A DNA stretch of 64,000 nt from Panulirus ornatus (GCF_036320965.1 NC_092236.1:20017018-20081017), one strand, 5' to 3'; positions 12,227-23,827 are shown, counted from the first letter of the stretch. Notes: generated from the letters alone by a model not told the origin. Numbers and translations are program-made.

Positions 12227-12312
<86 letters not shown>
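12225..12312 (+). repeat. (GA)n microsatellite
   Basis: GA tract with one AAA interruption near its start. Confidence 0.97.
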
Positions 12313-12315
<3 letters not shown>

Positions 12316-12611
12316 GGATGAACACCTGTACCCACCACAGACCGGGACCATCTCAACTCCACCTCCCTCTGGCCTGGCCGTTAATGGAACAAACCTGAAG
12401 GAAGGAAACGCATTTGTAGAAGTTATGGCTTCTCTTTCACGGTCCAGGGCTCCCTGACGGGACGGACCCCAGCGCTGCCGAACAAATCTAGTCTAAGCCT
12501 ATGTAGCCAATTAGACATTTTTCAAGTAGTCAGCCTCCATAAATATGTAGTTATAGGCCTACAGACTTGGCTCTTTATGTATGAATATGAGTTAGCCAAA
12601 TTATCAGCATG

Positions 12612-12615
<4 letters not shown>

Positions 12616-12708
<93 letters not shown>

Positions 12709-12711
12709 ATA
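12616..12711 (+). repeat. (TA)n microsatellite
   Basis: TA tract with one ATTTAT interruption. Unlike most TA tracts here it borders no element that I recognise. The 300 bases before it show nothing. Confidence 0.97.
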
Positions 12712-12959
12712 CAAAGATGATTATGGGGTCCTGATGGCTATTTGGAAAATTGAATTGTTCGTCCGCCTGAAGAGTACCAAACAAACCACCACTTCTTCAT
12801 CACAAATGTGGACATCAGGCAGACCAGAGGACGCACACTACACTACATCTTTTGTGTACACCTCTAGTCAGCTCAGCTCTGATGGTCGTGGATTTTTGGT
12901 AAGACGATGAATCTTCGTCGTGAAAGTTCTGTCTCCGGATGTAAGTTACTGCGACGTAC

Positions 12960-13560
12960 CTCACGAATTCTGTGGGATTGGGATCTGATGTCTAAGTTCC
13001 CTTCTTTAGGCCTTCCCCTCTCCGGTCTGCTCCCCCATACCCAGCCTCCAACCCAACCGGTCTTACTCTGCAGCTATCGAAAAGCTCAACCTCTCCTTTC
13101 CCTCTTAATAGCGATGTCCCTCGTGCTTGTGTCATCTCTACTGCGGTCTTCCTTCTTTTATCGGCGATTTTCTTTCCTCAACAGATAACCGAATGCATTC
13201 TTACACTGACCACTCAGCACCGCATTCATACACTTCTTTCAGATTTGCTTTATCTGATCTTGCTAGATCTACGTCTCGTCTCCTCACAACAACATCTATA
13301 AACTCAGATTCAGACACTATTTCCCAGTGAGGCAGACGTAAATTTGGAAGCTTAACGCCTCTAAAACTCAACTTCTCCCAATTTCTCTTTTTAGAACCCC
13401 TCACAAGTTTCCCATCTCCTTTGATGGCTCTGTAATCCCACCATTAAAAACAATAAACACACTTGGTATCACCGTAACATCTCATCCATCCTGGGAACTC
13501 TACCTTACACAAGCAGCGAACACTGCCTCTCAGAATTTGGGAGTCCCTTTCAGTTGCTCC
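12960..13560 (+). mobile_element. Degenerate Jockey-type RT, catalytic to linker region
   Basis: Plus-strand reading near 13,140 gives LPSFIGDFLSSTDN and HSYTDHSAPHSYTSF. In arthropod Jockey LINEs this stretch is LLYINDLLSSTSN-IYSYADDSTLHSS, so YADD has decayed to YTDH. It continues LARSTSRLLTTTSINSDSDT, ISQ-G-RKFG, LNFSQFLFL (the NASKTQFLPIS region), PSPLMAL and ILGVPFSC (KLGVLFRC). Several frame changes are present. The order and spacing fit the family well. The copy is dead. Confidence 0.8.
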
Positions 13561-13561
13561 A

Positions 13562-14923
13562 ATTTTCAATTCTATTTGCCCTATTTCGCAATGCAAGGTT
13601 CCCCCCCCCCCCCCCTTCTATACATATTACTTTGTTTTCTATTCCCATGACGTATATCAGAGGTTGACTGTGTAAATTAGGAAAAAACTGCTGAAGCACT
13701 AGAAAATCTAAGTAAGAAGATGAAGAAAGCAAAGTGATACTGCAAAGGCAGTTCACGTGGCAGAGAATATAGCAGCTATAACTGGCAGAGTTGGCAGTTT
13801 AGGGACTAAGACTTTGAAAATGAAGTTGAGGAGAGAGGCGTACCTTTCAGCCACATCAGAAAGACTGTCAACTAAAAGTAGGACTTCAGAGTGCATAACC
13901 AAAACAGACTGACTCCATTCTCCATTAAGGGACGAAATACATGATAATCCTAGCATCATTCTGGACAAAGGTTCCTTAATAAGACATCAATATCGATAGT
14001 TCTGTTCTAATGGTGGTAACAGAAAACATCAGTTCGTTCGCAGAGCTAAACCTCAAACACCTCCGAGGACACGAAATTCATTGTACAGGTAGGAACCAAA
14101 AATGTGATGAGAGACAGGGCAGAGGGCACAATGGGCAGGTGTAGGGCTCTCATCAATAAGGTCAAAGAGAATGTGTCAGAGAGTAAGAGGTAAGCTATTC
14201 ACCCAGTACGAAGGTTAACCAATGAAGATACCTGGGGTAGCAGGAGGCCCGGGTAAGTCGACCTCGCCCAACAAGGGAAGGACAAGTCAGTCGACGGTCT
14301 AGGTAGACAGGATTTCCCACGTCTCCGCACTCAGGCCAAGCGAGACAAGAGCAGGAACGAGTGGGCTGATGACATACATACCAGGAGTAATTCAACCATG
14401 TAAGTGACCGAACAAAATTACAAAATTTTCTCAAAAATCCAAACCCGATCCCGAGCAGAAACGCAAGAGCAGGACTCACAGGAAGGTAAGAGTGCCATTG
14501 CCTGGTGCGTCCTGTCCTTGTGCGACAGGCATCAGAGCAGGAGCGATCAAACCATGATTGCAGGGGGGAGGCTCAAGGACAAGGGGGAGATGTAAGACTG
14601 TTTAAGCCATTCTAGCCTCCGCCCTACGTTCAGCACAGCATGAAGGCATCCCAGCGACCAAAGCAGCACCTGTCTCAGGGCAGGTCAGTACTGAGGCCAC
14701 GCAGGGATGATCGCTGAGCTCTCCCAGTGTGCCAGAGGGGGACAGAGGGTAGGCGCCTCCAGTTAGAATCGATAGAAACGAGAGTATGGTCGGACGACCG
14801 TAAGGAGGAAGAAGTAGTGTGAGTGTAGTGGGAGGGTCCTGAGGCGAGGAAAGAGGTCGAGTGTGTTGGGAGAGTGGTCGTGACGGTCAGGAACTCACGT
14901 TGGGTGTTTGATTATTTGTTTCA

Positions 14924-14924
<1 letters not shown>
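13562..14924. other. Unrecognised DNA
   Basis: Contains a run of 15 C at 13,601-13,615 and several short open frames (up to 94 codons, minus strand at 14.2-14.5 kb) that lack recognisable domains. No element is identified. Confidence 0.5.

Positions 14925-14981
<57 letters not shown>
14925..14981 (+). repeat. (CA)n microsatellite
   Basis: Pure AC tract. Confidence 0.97.
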
Positions 14982-14984
<3 letters not shown>

Positions 14985-15150
14985 CTTCGAAAGAAGCAGC
15001 GATAAAGCAACCAGAAACATTACATTACAATAAAAAATATCACCAAAAAAGAGGTATTCTTATAGCATGAGAACGGTGGATAATGGAGAAACAGTCACAA
15101 ATGTGGAAGTATACGAGAGTTTAAAAACTAGTTTGACAACAGAGAAATAA

Positions 15151-15206
15151 CGAGAGACGGGAGCTCACGAGTGCAGAACTTGCTCCCCGTACGATAAAAA
15201 TAAGTA

Positions 15207-15210
<4 letters not shown>
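15151..15210 (+). mobile_element. Jockey-type LINE 3'-end fragment (J2)
   Basis: GACGGGAGCTCACGAGTGCA then GAACTTGCTCCCCGTA-CG and TAAGTAATTACAC. This is the inverse of J1 at 4.8 kb and continues straight into a CA tract. Confidence 0.6.

Positions 15211-15263
<53 letters not shown>
15211..15263 (+). repeat. (CA)n microsatellite
   Basis: Pure CA tract following the J2 fragment. Confidence 0.97.
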
Positions 15264-15264
<1 letters not shown>

Positions 15265-15372
15265 GAGCCTCCTCCCCTTCATATTTACCTTCACTATTTA
15301 CCTTAATTTTACCATTTAAACCGACTTGGCTTACCCTGAGGCATGCTTTAACCCGTGCAATGTCGGCTACTG

Positions 15373-15392
15373 TAATAATGACAATAATAATG

Positions 15393-15444
<52 letters not shown>

Positions 15445-15513
15445 TAATAATAATAATAACAATAATAATAATAATAACAATAATAATAATAATAACAATA
15501 ATAATAATAATAA

Positions 15514-15517
<4 letters not shown>
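15373..15517 (+). repeat. (TAA)n with 18-bp higher-order period
   Basis: AAT trinucleotides. In the right half an AAC replaces every sixth unit, with ACAA starting at 15,441, 15,459, 15,477 and 15,495, so an 18-bp unit was itself duplicated. Confidence 0.95.

Positions 15518-15601
<84 letters not shown>
15518..15601 (+). repeat. (TA)n at S copy 3
   Basis: Pure TA tract between the TAA tract and the 5' end of the SINE-like element. Confidence 0.97.
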
Positions 15602-15605
<4 letters not shown>

Positions 15606-15838
15606 CCCTGGGGATAGGGGAGTAAGAATACTTCCCACGTATTCCCTGCGTGTCGTAGAAGGCCACTAAAAGGGGAGGGAGCGGGGGGCTGGAAATCCTT
15701 CCCTCTCGTTTTTTTTTAATTTTCCAAAAGAGGGAACAGAGTGGGGCCAGGTGAGGATATTCCAAAAAAGGCCCAGTCCTCTGTTCTTAACGCTACCTCG
15801 CTAACGCGGGAAATGGCGAATAGTTTAAAATAAAGAAA

Positions 15839-15839
<1 letters not shown>
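15602..15839 (+). mobile_element. SINE-like element S, copy 3 (best copy)
   Basis: The cleanest S copy, about 238 bp: TTATCCCTGGGGATAGGGGA at the 5' end, GCGTGTCGTAGAAGGCCACT, GGGGGGCTGGAAATCCTTCC, AATTTTCCAAAAGAGGGAAC, CCCAGTCCTCTGTTCTTAAC, then the 3' tail CGCTACCTCGCTAACGCGGG followed by AAATGGCGAATAG. There are no tRNA promoter boxes. The tail aligns with the 3' end of RTE copies (CGCTACCTCGCAAACGCGGG followed by AGACAGCG). TA tracts sit at both ends, and RTE copy 2 begins beyond the right one. Confidence 0.88.

Positions 15840-15927
<88 letters not shown>
15840..15927 (+). repeat. (TA)n-(CA)n between S copy 3 and RTE copy 2
   Basis: TA tract ending in seven CA units. It separates the 3' end of S copy 3 from the truncated 5' end of RTE copy 2. 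Confidence 0.97.
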
Positions 15928-17387
15928 TATGTTGAGTATTCCTGGTAAATTATATGGGAGGGTATTGATTGAGAGGGTGAAGGCATGTACAGAGCATCAG
16001 ATTGGGGAAGAGCAGTGTGGTTTCAGAAGTGGTAGAGGATGTGTGGATCAGGTGTTTGCTTTGAAGAATGTATGTGAGAAATACTTAGAAAAGCAAATGG
16101 ATTTGTATGTAGCACTTATGGATCTGGAGAAGGCATATGATAGAGTTGACAGAGATGCTCTGTGGAAGGTATTAAGAATATATGGTGTGGGAGGCAAGTT
16201 GTTAGAAGCAGTGAAAAGTTTTTATCGAGGATGTAAGGCATGTGTACGTGTAGGAAGAGAGGAAAGTGATTGGTTCTCAGTGAATGTAGGTTTGCGGCAA
16301 GGGTGTGTGATGTCTCCATGGTTGTTTAATTTGTTTATGGATGGGGTTGTTAGGGAGGTGAATGCAAGAGTTTTGGAAAGAGGAGCAAGTATGAAGTCTG
16401 TTGGGGATGAGAGAGCTTGGGAAGTGAGTCAGTTGTTGTTCGCTGATGATACAGCGCTGGTGGCTGATTCATGTGAGAAACTGCAGAAGCTGGTGACTGA
16501 GTTTGGTAAAGTGTGTGAAAGAAGAAAGTTAAGAGTAAATGTGAATAAGAGCAAGGTTATTAGGTACAGTAGGGTTGAGGGTCAAGTCAATTGGGAGGTA
16601 AGTTTGAATGGAGAAAAACTGGAGGAAGTAAAGTGTTTTAGATATCTGGGAGTGGATCTGGCAGCGGATGGAAACATGGAAGCGGAAGTGGATCATAGGG
16701 TGGGGGAGGGGGCGAAAATTCTGGGAGCCTTGAAGAATGTGTGGGAGTCGAGAACATCATCTCGGAAAGCAAAAATGAGTATGTTTGAGGGAATAGTGGT
16801 TCCAACAATGTTGTATGGTTGCGAGGCGTGGGCTATGGATAGAGTTGTGCGCAGGAGGATGGATGTGCTGGAAATGAGATGTTTGAGGACAATGTGTGGT
16901 GTGAGGTGGTTTGATCGAGTAAGTAACGTAAGGGTAAGAGAGATGTGTGGAAATAAAAAGAGCGTGGTTGAGAGAGCAGAAGAGGGTGTTTTGAAATGGT
17001 TTGGGCACATGGAGAGAATGAGTGAGGAAAGATTGACCAAGAGGATATATGTGTCGGAGGTGGAGGGAACGAGGAGAAGTGGGAGACCAAATTGGAGGTG
17101 GAAAGATGGAGTGAAAAAGATTTTGTGTGATCGGGGCCTGAACATGCAGGAGGGTGAAAGGAGGGCAAGGAATAGAGTGAATTGGATCGATGTGGTATAC
17201 TGGGGTTGACGTGCTGTCAGTGGGTTGAATCAGGGCATGTGAAGTGTCTGGGGTAAACCATGGAAAGCTGTGTAGGTATGTATATTTGCGCGTGTGGACG
17301 TATGTATATACATGTGTATGGGGGTGGGTTGGGCCATTTCTTTCGTCTGTTTCCTTGCGCTACCTCGCAAACGCGGGAGACAGCGGC

Positions 17388-17404
<17 letters not shown>
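15928..17404 (+). mobile_element. RTE-like LINE copy 2 (5'-truncated)
   Basis: The element fragment starts inside the RT domain at the [13 protein letters not shown] block and runs through the C-terminal region and a roughly 190-bp 3' UTR. It ends GCGCTACCTCGCAAACGCGG, GAGACAGCGGC and an A-run before a TA tract. The UTR is the short type, lacking about 250 bp present in the copy at 54.7 kb. It is close to the other young copies at nucleotide level. It lacks the endonuclease and RT N-terminus and cannot be autonomous. Confidence 0.93.
15929..17209 (+). CDS. Partial RTE-like reverse transcriptase, 426 codons open
   Basis: This is the longest uninterrupted retroelement frame in the window. Residues 31-41 are [11 protein letters not shown]. 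Motif A is [10 protein letters not shown] with Asp at 65. Motif B is [19 protein letters not shown] (about 122-140). Motif C is FADD at 171-174. The NVNKSKV block is at about 204-210 and FRYLGVDL at 237-244. The C-terminal region holds [11 protein letters not shown] (294-304), [23 protein letters not shown] (355-364) and [10 protein letters not shown] (385-394), as in RTE-clade proteins. All catalytic Asp residues are present. The first Met is simply where the truncated sequence opens after the TA/CA tract and is not a natural start. The usual polyprotein has an AP-like endonuclease upstream, which is absent here. Translation is unlikely. Confidence 0.85.
   Translation: MLSIPGKLYGRVLIERVKACTEHQIGEEQCGFRSGRGCVDQVFALKNVCEKYLEKQMDLYVALMDLEKAYDRVDRDALWKVLRIYGVGGKLLEAVKSFYRGCKACVRVGREESDWFSVNVGLRQGCVMSPWLFNLFMDGVVREVNARVLERGASMKSVGDERAWEVSQLLFADDTALVADSCEKLQKLVTEFGKVCERRKLRVNVNKSKVIRYSRVEGQVNWEVSLNGEKLEEVKCFRYLGVDLAADGNMEAEVDHRVGEGAKILGALKNVWESRTSSRKAKMSMFEGIVVPTMLYGCEAWAMDRVVRRRMDVLEMRCLRTMCGVRWFDRVSNVRVREMCGNKKSVVERAEEGVLKWFGHMERMSEERLTKRIYVSEVEGTRRSGRPNWRWKDGVKKILCDRGLNMQEGERRARNRVNWIDVVYWG

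Positions 17405-17482
<78 letters not shown>
17405..17482 (+). repeat. (TA)n-(GT)n at RTE copy 2 3' end
   Basis: TA tract, ACACATATAT bridge, then GT tract, immediately after the A-run tail of the LINE. Confidence 0.97.
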
Positions 17483-17485
<3 letters not shown>

Positions 17486-18087
17486 GATTCTTTGGATATT
17501 GATATACATCAAGTGTTTATCTACCCATTCATCACACAGGTACAATCCAGTGCAGCTGGCTTTATACAACCATAAGCCGATCAAAATAATAACACTATAG
17601 TTATGTATTCGCTGGCGACCACTAGCGTACACCCCCGTCGCACCATAACCGTCCATGTCTGCCTGGCCAACACTCACCCACCAGAAGTATAGGGCGATAA
17701 GCCACCCTCACTCGGCCACATCTGCATCTATAGGAATCAGCCAGCAGGACGTACTTACGTACGAGACCCGTGAAAGAAGGGAGGGGCTGCTTTGCCTCTA
17801 CTCCCCGGGGGAATGAGACTCAGTCTGGGGAATACAGGAAGTCAAAACGTTCGAATATTTAGCCTCCTCCCCGAGCACGTGATGTGGGTGAGGAGTACGG
17901 GCGTTGTCCTCCCGTCCTGGTGCTGTGGTGTGGGGTTTACTCGTGCCATGAGGAGGCAGGTAGCTGATTCAAACGACGGGATGTTACAGTGTACAGCTTC
18001 ACCGTGGGATGAGTGTGTGAGGAGCGGTGGCCTCCGTGTGTGTCTGTGTGCTAGTATGTTTGCCCCTCTGATTACAATTTGTGTGTG
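17483..18087. other. Unrecognised DNA
   Basis: Carries a 171-codon open frame that ends in a CA-repeat translation (17,792-18,307). It has no recognisable domain in its non-repetitive part, so I do not call it a gene. Confidence 0.5.
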
Positions 18088-18171
18088 CTACGGGGAGAGA
18101 GTTTTACACTCGTGTTGCCCCCCGTCACTATATTTGTCATACATGTATCATGTCTTTACTCTTGTGTATGT
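18088..18171 (-). mobile_element. Jockey-type 3'-end fragment (J3)
   Basis: CTACGGGGAGAGAGTTTTAC, ACTCGTGTTGCCCC and CATGTCTTTACTC. It matches the inverse complement of J4 at 61.1 kb over about 85 bp, and its core matches J1 and J2. It abuts a CA tract. Confidence 0.65.
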
Positions 18172-18176
18172 ACACA

Positions 18177-18232
<56 letters not shown>
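18172..18232 (+). repeat. (CA)n microsatellite
   Basis: CA tract with one CATA interruption. Confidence 0.97.
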
Positions 18233-18233
<1 letters not shown>

Positions 18234-18439
18234 CTGGAAATGATGGAAAGAAAAAGTTTCATCTGTTCCTCAAGGGAAGCAAACAATGGGAGTCAAGGAA
18301 AGCATAAGGAGGTGCGAGTTCTTAAAAACTGGTCGAGAAAGGAAAGAAGCAGACATTGCATCAGCTAATCTCGAGATATCAACATCCACACAGTATCTGT
18401 GGCGCGTGGGGGCCTGTCAGGTGCTGATATGATTGATTT

Positions 18440-18545
18440 GTACCGGTATCACTAGCCAGTTTATCGTGCACCCCACGCTCATCCCGTGAGCGGTAGCGCA
18501 AAAGGAGAACAGAGGTCACACAGGGTCTTAGACCCCAGCGGGTGC
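18440..18545 (-). repeat. Dispersed repeat X, copy 2
   Basis: CCACGCTCATCCCGTGAGCG, GTAGCGCAAAAGGAG and GAGGTCACACAGGGTCTTAG form the inverse complement of copy 1 at 1.05-1.14 kb. Confidence 0.7.
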
Positions 18546-18876
18546 TGTGTCCATACTGCCCCTCGGGTGCTGCCTGTCACAGGATGTAGGTAAGTAGCCA
18601 GTACTCGAGGGGAGAAGTTGATATATGATCTGCAAATAATAAAATGGAGCAAGAAAGGTTACAATACAGAGGAGGAAAGGGAGGCAAAACTGAAAAGTGA
18701 GAAAAGGAGAGTTGATAAAGCGAACTGCTCATGAACGAACTGTGTCAAGAGGGAAGGTGGAAGAAAAACCTTCCAGACAGGGAAGGATTAACCCTCTGTA
18801 CAACTTGGGAAGCTGCTCTCAGGGGATACACATTCGAGACCTTAACAGATTCCCAGAGGTTCTGGAGGAGGACTTA

Positions 18877-18880
<4 letters not shown>

Positions 18881-18941
<61 letters not shown>
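18881..18941 (+). repeat. (GT)n microsatellite
   Basis: Pure TG tract. Between repeat X and this tract nothing is recognised. Confidence 0.97.
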
Positions 18942-18943
<2 letters not shown>

Positions 18944-20031
18944 AATGTGTCATATATCCAATCAAAATATTAAGTTAAACAAACGCACAACGATGAAACA
19001 TAGTTTAAAATTTCTAACTTTACGTTCGAAACTATTAATACACAATCAAGCGACTTCGTCCTCAATTTATATCAGAGAAAGAACATAATTTCCTTTTTTC
19101 CTTCTTTAGTTGGAGGCTTCGGTCACGGACCAAAGCCCACATCAAGGCCGGACCTTCACTGAAATGTTGAAAGGTTAATGAAAGGGACAAAGAAGGAACA
19201 AGGGAAAGTATTTATGAATCTTGGAGGTGGAAAATTTGATAACATAAACTGTGAAAAATCCTTCCATTGAAATAAAAGAAATAAAAAGAATACATTTTTT
19301 CCTCGATCACTGACAAGTTTCTGACAGATCAAAGACACGTACAAGTCTCTGCCGCTACTACCAGCCCAGCCATGTACATAACAACGTTACAAATCAACAC
19401 TTTTTTTTCTTTTTCTTCATTTTCATTTTTTTTTTCTTTTCAAACCCCCCCCCCCCAGCTGGGTCCGACCGCAGCTCAATTCTTACACGTTTCCCGACAT
19501 CCGCCTTTACTCAACGCCCACTCTGGAAATCACACACGTCGATACTTTCCCCCTACAATAATATTGTCCGGAAAAGAAAAAGAAATAAGTGAACTTAAAA
19601 AAACGAGTACATAGGCCGTCTGGAGCCAGGTGAGTCCTCACTTGGGAGTTCGTATATTTCCTGCGAGGTCACCACTGAGGCAGGCGGTGCGGGGGGACGA
19701 GCGGAGCAGCAGCAGCTTCGAGGTTGGACGTTTAAGCGACGAAGGAAGGAAGGAAGGGGCCATCACCAACTCGTACAACTCTACCCTACACTCCGGCATA
19801 TTTGATATATGTCGTGTGGAACTCGGTCGCGTTACCGTCTCACTTATTCACCAGTTGTGCTGGTGGCATTTCTTGACCCCCCCCCCCCCCCCCCTCCACC
19901 AAACCATCACCCAAAGACCGCTGTTGGGCCTGGTTCAGCCTCGCTCCCGGGGGAAGGGGGGGAGGGGATGACGACGACCTTTAAGGATCGTCAAAGGAGA
20001 CATAAACTGTTGATGGTATCTGGGAGGTATA

Positions 20032-20033
<2 letters not shown>
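18942..20033. other. Unrecognised DNA with poly-pyrimidine runs
   Basis: Includes a T-rich stretch at 19,400-19,445 followed by C12 (about 19,446-19,457) and an 18-C run at about 19,877. The open frames (up to 113 codons) have no recognisable domain. Confidence 0.5.

Positions 20034-20108
<75 letters not shown>
20034..20108 (+). repeat. (CT)n microsatellite
   Basis: Pure CT tract. Confidence 0.97.
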
Positions 20109-20112
<4 letters not shown>

Positions 20113-20456
20113 ATCATTCAACCTTTGAATCTCATCTTTAACAAATCCTCTCTCGCTCTGGAGCATTTCAGGGAGTTCCCCGGACCCTGTCTCATCTGTT
20201 TTAAACTGGTTGTATTAATTACCCATCCTCTCATTAGCAATGCCCTCTTGTATCTCTCGCCCGGCTACCAATACCTGGCACACATAAAATACTTAACAAT
20301 AATTAATAAAAAAAAGATATCAAAAAAAGCCAAGGATCATTAATATTGTGGGACTAATTTCACATTGTGCCAGGAGTCTTTGACATTATTTTTGGTATGG
20401 GTATTATATCATTACCATTATATTCATTTCTGTTAAAAATATTACCATCATGTGTT

Positions 20457-20465
20457 TTATTATTA

Positions 20466-20511
<46 letters not shown>

Positions 20512-20878
20512 CATTATTATTATCATTATCATTATCAATGTTATCATCATCATTATTATCATTATTATTATTATTATTATTATCATTATTATTATTATTA
20601 TTATTATTATCATTATTATTATTATTATAACATAATTATTACTATCATTATTATCATCACCATTATTACCATTACCATTATTATCATCATCATTATCATC
20701 ATCATTCTTATTATCATTATCATTCTTATTATCATTACAATTATTAATATTATCATTATTATCCTTATCATTATAATTATCATTATCATTATTATCATAA
20801 TCATTATAATCATCATTATTGTCATTATCAATACATCTTTTACAATCATTATCATTACCGTCATCAACATTATCATTC
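20457..20878 (+). repeat. (ATT/ATC)n trinucleotide tract
   Basis: About 420 bp of TTA with scattered TCA, decaying to the right. All frames stay open as poly-Ile/Leu/Tyr-like translations, which are not genes. A second tract of the same composition lies at 35.3 kb. Confidence 0.95.
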
Positions 20879-21227
20879 TGGTTATCTCAATGAGTATTGG
20901 GTAAGCCTAAATTTCGTACGTCTTCCCTAGACCAACAGAATGTACCTCAGACACACGCATCCCGGCCCACCAGAGGACACCACTCGAAAATAGAACATCT
21001 AATTACATAATTATGATAATGATTAATTAACATCTACACTTCACACCGAAGCAGGAGCTTGCCCTGGTTCCACGAATACTAAAGCTGAGCCCCACATCAA
21101 CACCGACACAAACAAGGAGTTGAAATAAAAATAAATGGCCATAATTGCAACGTGGGGCCTCAAAACTGGATAACAAATAAACGGAGTCTCAGACCAGCCT
21201 CGCGGCGAGCGACCGTGGCGCTGACTA

Positions 21228-21300
21228 ATTGACCCCGTGACCTTGACCTTTGACCCTTGGGTCTGTGAAACACGGTATATCACGGTCAAACGCCGCACCA
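21228..21300 (+). promoter_or_regulatory. Cluster of AGGTCA-like half-sites
   Basis: TGACCCCGTGACCTTGACCT continues TTGACCC. On the minus strand this reads GGGTCAAAGGTCAAGGTCAC, two hexamers spaced by one base (a DR1 layout) followed by a third directly abutting. DR1 sites bind RXR/USP- and HNF4-type nuclear receptors. Here the motif probably belongs to a dispersed repeat, since similar text flanks the 21-bp minisatellites at 44.3 and 62.9 kb. Binding is not shown. Confidence 0.35.
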
Positions 21301-21339
21301 TGTTCGACTCCCCGGAGACCAAGCATTATTTAACGCGAC

Positions 21340-21770
21340 AAAGAGACAGCCAGAGAGAATGACAAGAGCAAACGCCTTACGGAAGGGGAGGAAACGTGGA
21401 TCAGGATGGAATATATGAAATAGAGAACGGAGGTGAAAAAAATGGAAAGTAAGGGGAGACAGAGAGAGAGATACATAAGGAAGAGGGAAAGCCATTTCAG
21501 ATGAACGGAAAAAAAGAGAGGAAAGTAAGTGAGGAAAGGTAGAACTGAATTACATTAGAAGTAGAGGAATACGAAGAGAAAATGGAGAATTAAAAGGCAA
21601 AAAAAAAGGATAACAATGATGAACAAGAACAAGGAGAGAAAACAAAAGAGGAAGAGAGGGGAAATTAAAGCACCAATGCAACATGGACAAGAATAACAAC
21701 AGACTAGTAAGGAGAAAGAAAAGGAAAAATTGGAAAGGTCAGCAATGGCAGGTGTACACACTGTGTCTCC
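21340..21770 (+). other. Purine-rich strand segment
   Basis: The plus strand is dominated by A and G (GGAAAG, AGAGAG, GAAAA blocks) with no fixed period. The antisense open frames of Ser/Phe/Leu type are a consequence. Confidence 0.6.
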
Positions 21771-21889
21771 CTCTAGACAGACCTTTAAATGCCCTTAAGC
21801 CAAGTCTCAACTGGAGCAGTTACTGTACAAACTATGTCTCCCTCCAGATAGACCTTTAAATGCACTTAAGGCAAGATGAGGGACCTCCG

Positions 21890-22385
21890 TGTCAAGTCTT
21901 ATCACAACCCAGGACGAGTCAAGACGCAGGGTGAAGTAAGACACAGGGTGAGGTGCGATACACGTTATAGGGAGACACGACCCAGGGTGAGGAAAGACTC
22001 GAAGTTACGGAAGACCTATGGTGAGGGAAGATAAAGGATGAGGCAAGAGAAAGGGTGAGGCAAGGCCTAAGGTTAGCGGAGGCTCGTAGTTATATAAGAC
22101 CCAGTGTGAAGGCAGACAAAGGATGAGGCAAGAGAAAGGGTGAGGCAAGGCAAGACCTAGGCCGAGGGAACACAAAGAATAATGCAAGACAAAGGGGAGA
22201 AGCCAGGCATAGGGTGAGGTAAGAGACGGGGTAAGGCAATACACAATGTGAGGTAAGAAAAATAATGAAGGTGAGTAATAAGGTAAAGCAGAACACAGCG
22301 TGACTCAAGGCCAAGAGTGAGGCAAGACTCAGAGTGAGGCAAGACTCAGGACGAGGCAAGACTCAGGACGAGGCAAGATATAAGG
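21890..22385 (+). repeat. Degenerate 18-20 bp minisatellite
   Basis: Units of AAGGGTGAGGCAAGAC/ACAAAGGATGAGGCAAGA type repeat about 25 times with drift. The minus-strand translations LPHPLSSLTIGL and similar reflect the repeat and are not coding. Confidence 0.8.
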
Positions 22386-23827
22386 CGAGACAACATAAAT
22401 GGGTAACAAGAAACAAGGGTTTCTCCTTCCAAATTCTACAAATATTGTGTGGCACTCTAAGAAAAATAGCTTTGAGCTAAGTTTCACAAACAACGGTTCG
22501 AATGATATGGACGTGGCAAAAAAAAGGTAATCTTTGACAATCTTTAGAGTCTAAAGGAGGCCAAAAGCGGTCGAGACATATAGGCATCACATGAGATATG
22601 TGGAAAGACATGTTTAAGCCACTTTTCATATAGCAATCCCACCCCCACCCACCCCTAAAAAAGGGGGGGTTCTTGGTGAACTTTGACCTCGACAGACTTA
22701 CGTAAAATGGTCAAATCACAAATTTATTTATGCACGGTGTGCGGGATCTAAAAAGACACCTTTATCAAAAATTTCACGAACACTACGTGAAATATGGCCA
22801 CCTAGTGGACTACAAAGAAAATCTAATGGCTTAACTCTGAACTCTAAAATAATAGTTGAAGTGGCTCATATCACAAACGTATCCTTTGCATAGTACGGGG
22901 CTTTACGGAGGGGTATCTGTAAGCAGTGTTTCGTCTCAACTGACTGACACTGCAAGGAACAGCAGAGTGTAAATACATTCAGCGGCTGATTGCTCTTCGA
23001 CCTCAATAAAATCCCTTAAAAGAAATAACGATAGAGCCATGTGGTCGTAGAGCACCAAGGTACGTGTGTCATGCCAATCGATCCTAAATGAAGGGATGGC
23101 ACACAACGATGACTGGAGGAAGAAGAAGAAACTAGCATTAATATTATGCTTCCCACTTAGAAACATAACAACATAAAAGTGAAAGAAGAGGGAAAGAGAA
23201 CAAAAAAGATATTCCTTACTACATTACCTCACAATGTAATAGGAATAATATAAATCAAGGGAGGAACACCTGTCTAACAGAACAGGTGTAAAGTTTAAGG
23301 GACACTGATCACGTCCAATTGGCAGCAGCAAGCTTAGCTCAGATATGCAATTGCATAATCATCCTGTCTTTGCTGTCTAATACAACATTCAGGAGACCTA
23401 AATGAGACAAACTGCAACTCTGACATTTGCTTCGCCTGGCTCATTGTAATCTGTACGTAAAGTGGAGGGGAACGTTAGTGTTAAGGGGCGTGAGATGCAG
23501 TGAGTTGCAGTAGAATGTGTCTGAACACGGTGATCACGATGAGGTGGATATGAGGAGAGTGAATGTCCTGGGATGTGGCGGATGGGAAAGAGGGCTTTCC
23601 AAAAACAGTGACGTTAGGGCTGTGGATCGCATGGTGAGGAGACGTTTCTGATGCGTGTAGACCAAGGACTATAAATGAATAGAGAAGTCCCGTTTCAGAT
23701 TCACATTTGGAGTGGTGTGGAGTGTCAAGGACGAGAACGTTACAAGACGCGGTAGAGAAATCAAAGAGAAAAACGGGTTGGATCACCAGAATCGGAAAGG
23801 AAGTTGAAACTCCATTTCACTATACCT

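Noticed and set aside
14195..14479. 94-codon minus frame with a hydrophobic start, considered as a small secreted protein
   Set aside because: No recognisable domain, no neighbouring exon signals that I could support, and its length is within chance expectation for this composition.
15326..15625. Poly-Asn and poly-Tyr frames around the TAA tract
   Set aside because: Trinucleotide translation, not a gene.
16693..17145. 150-codon antisense frame ([14 protein letters not shown]) intact in several RTE copies
   Set aside because: It lies opposite the C-terminal RT codons, and its conservation follows from conservation of the sense strand between young copies. No start context or domain.
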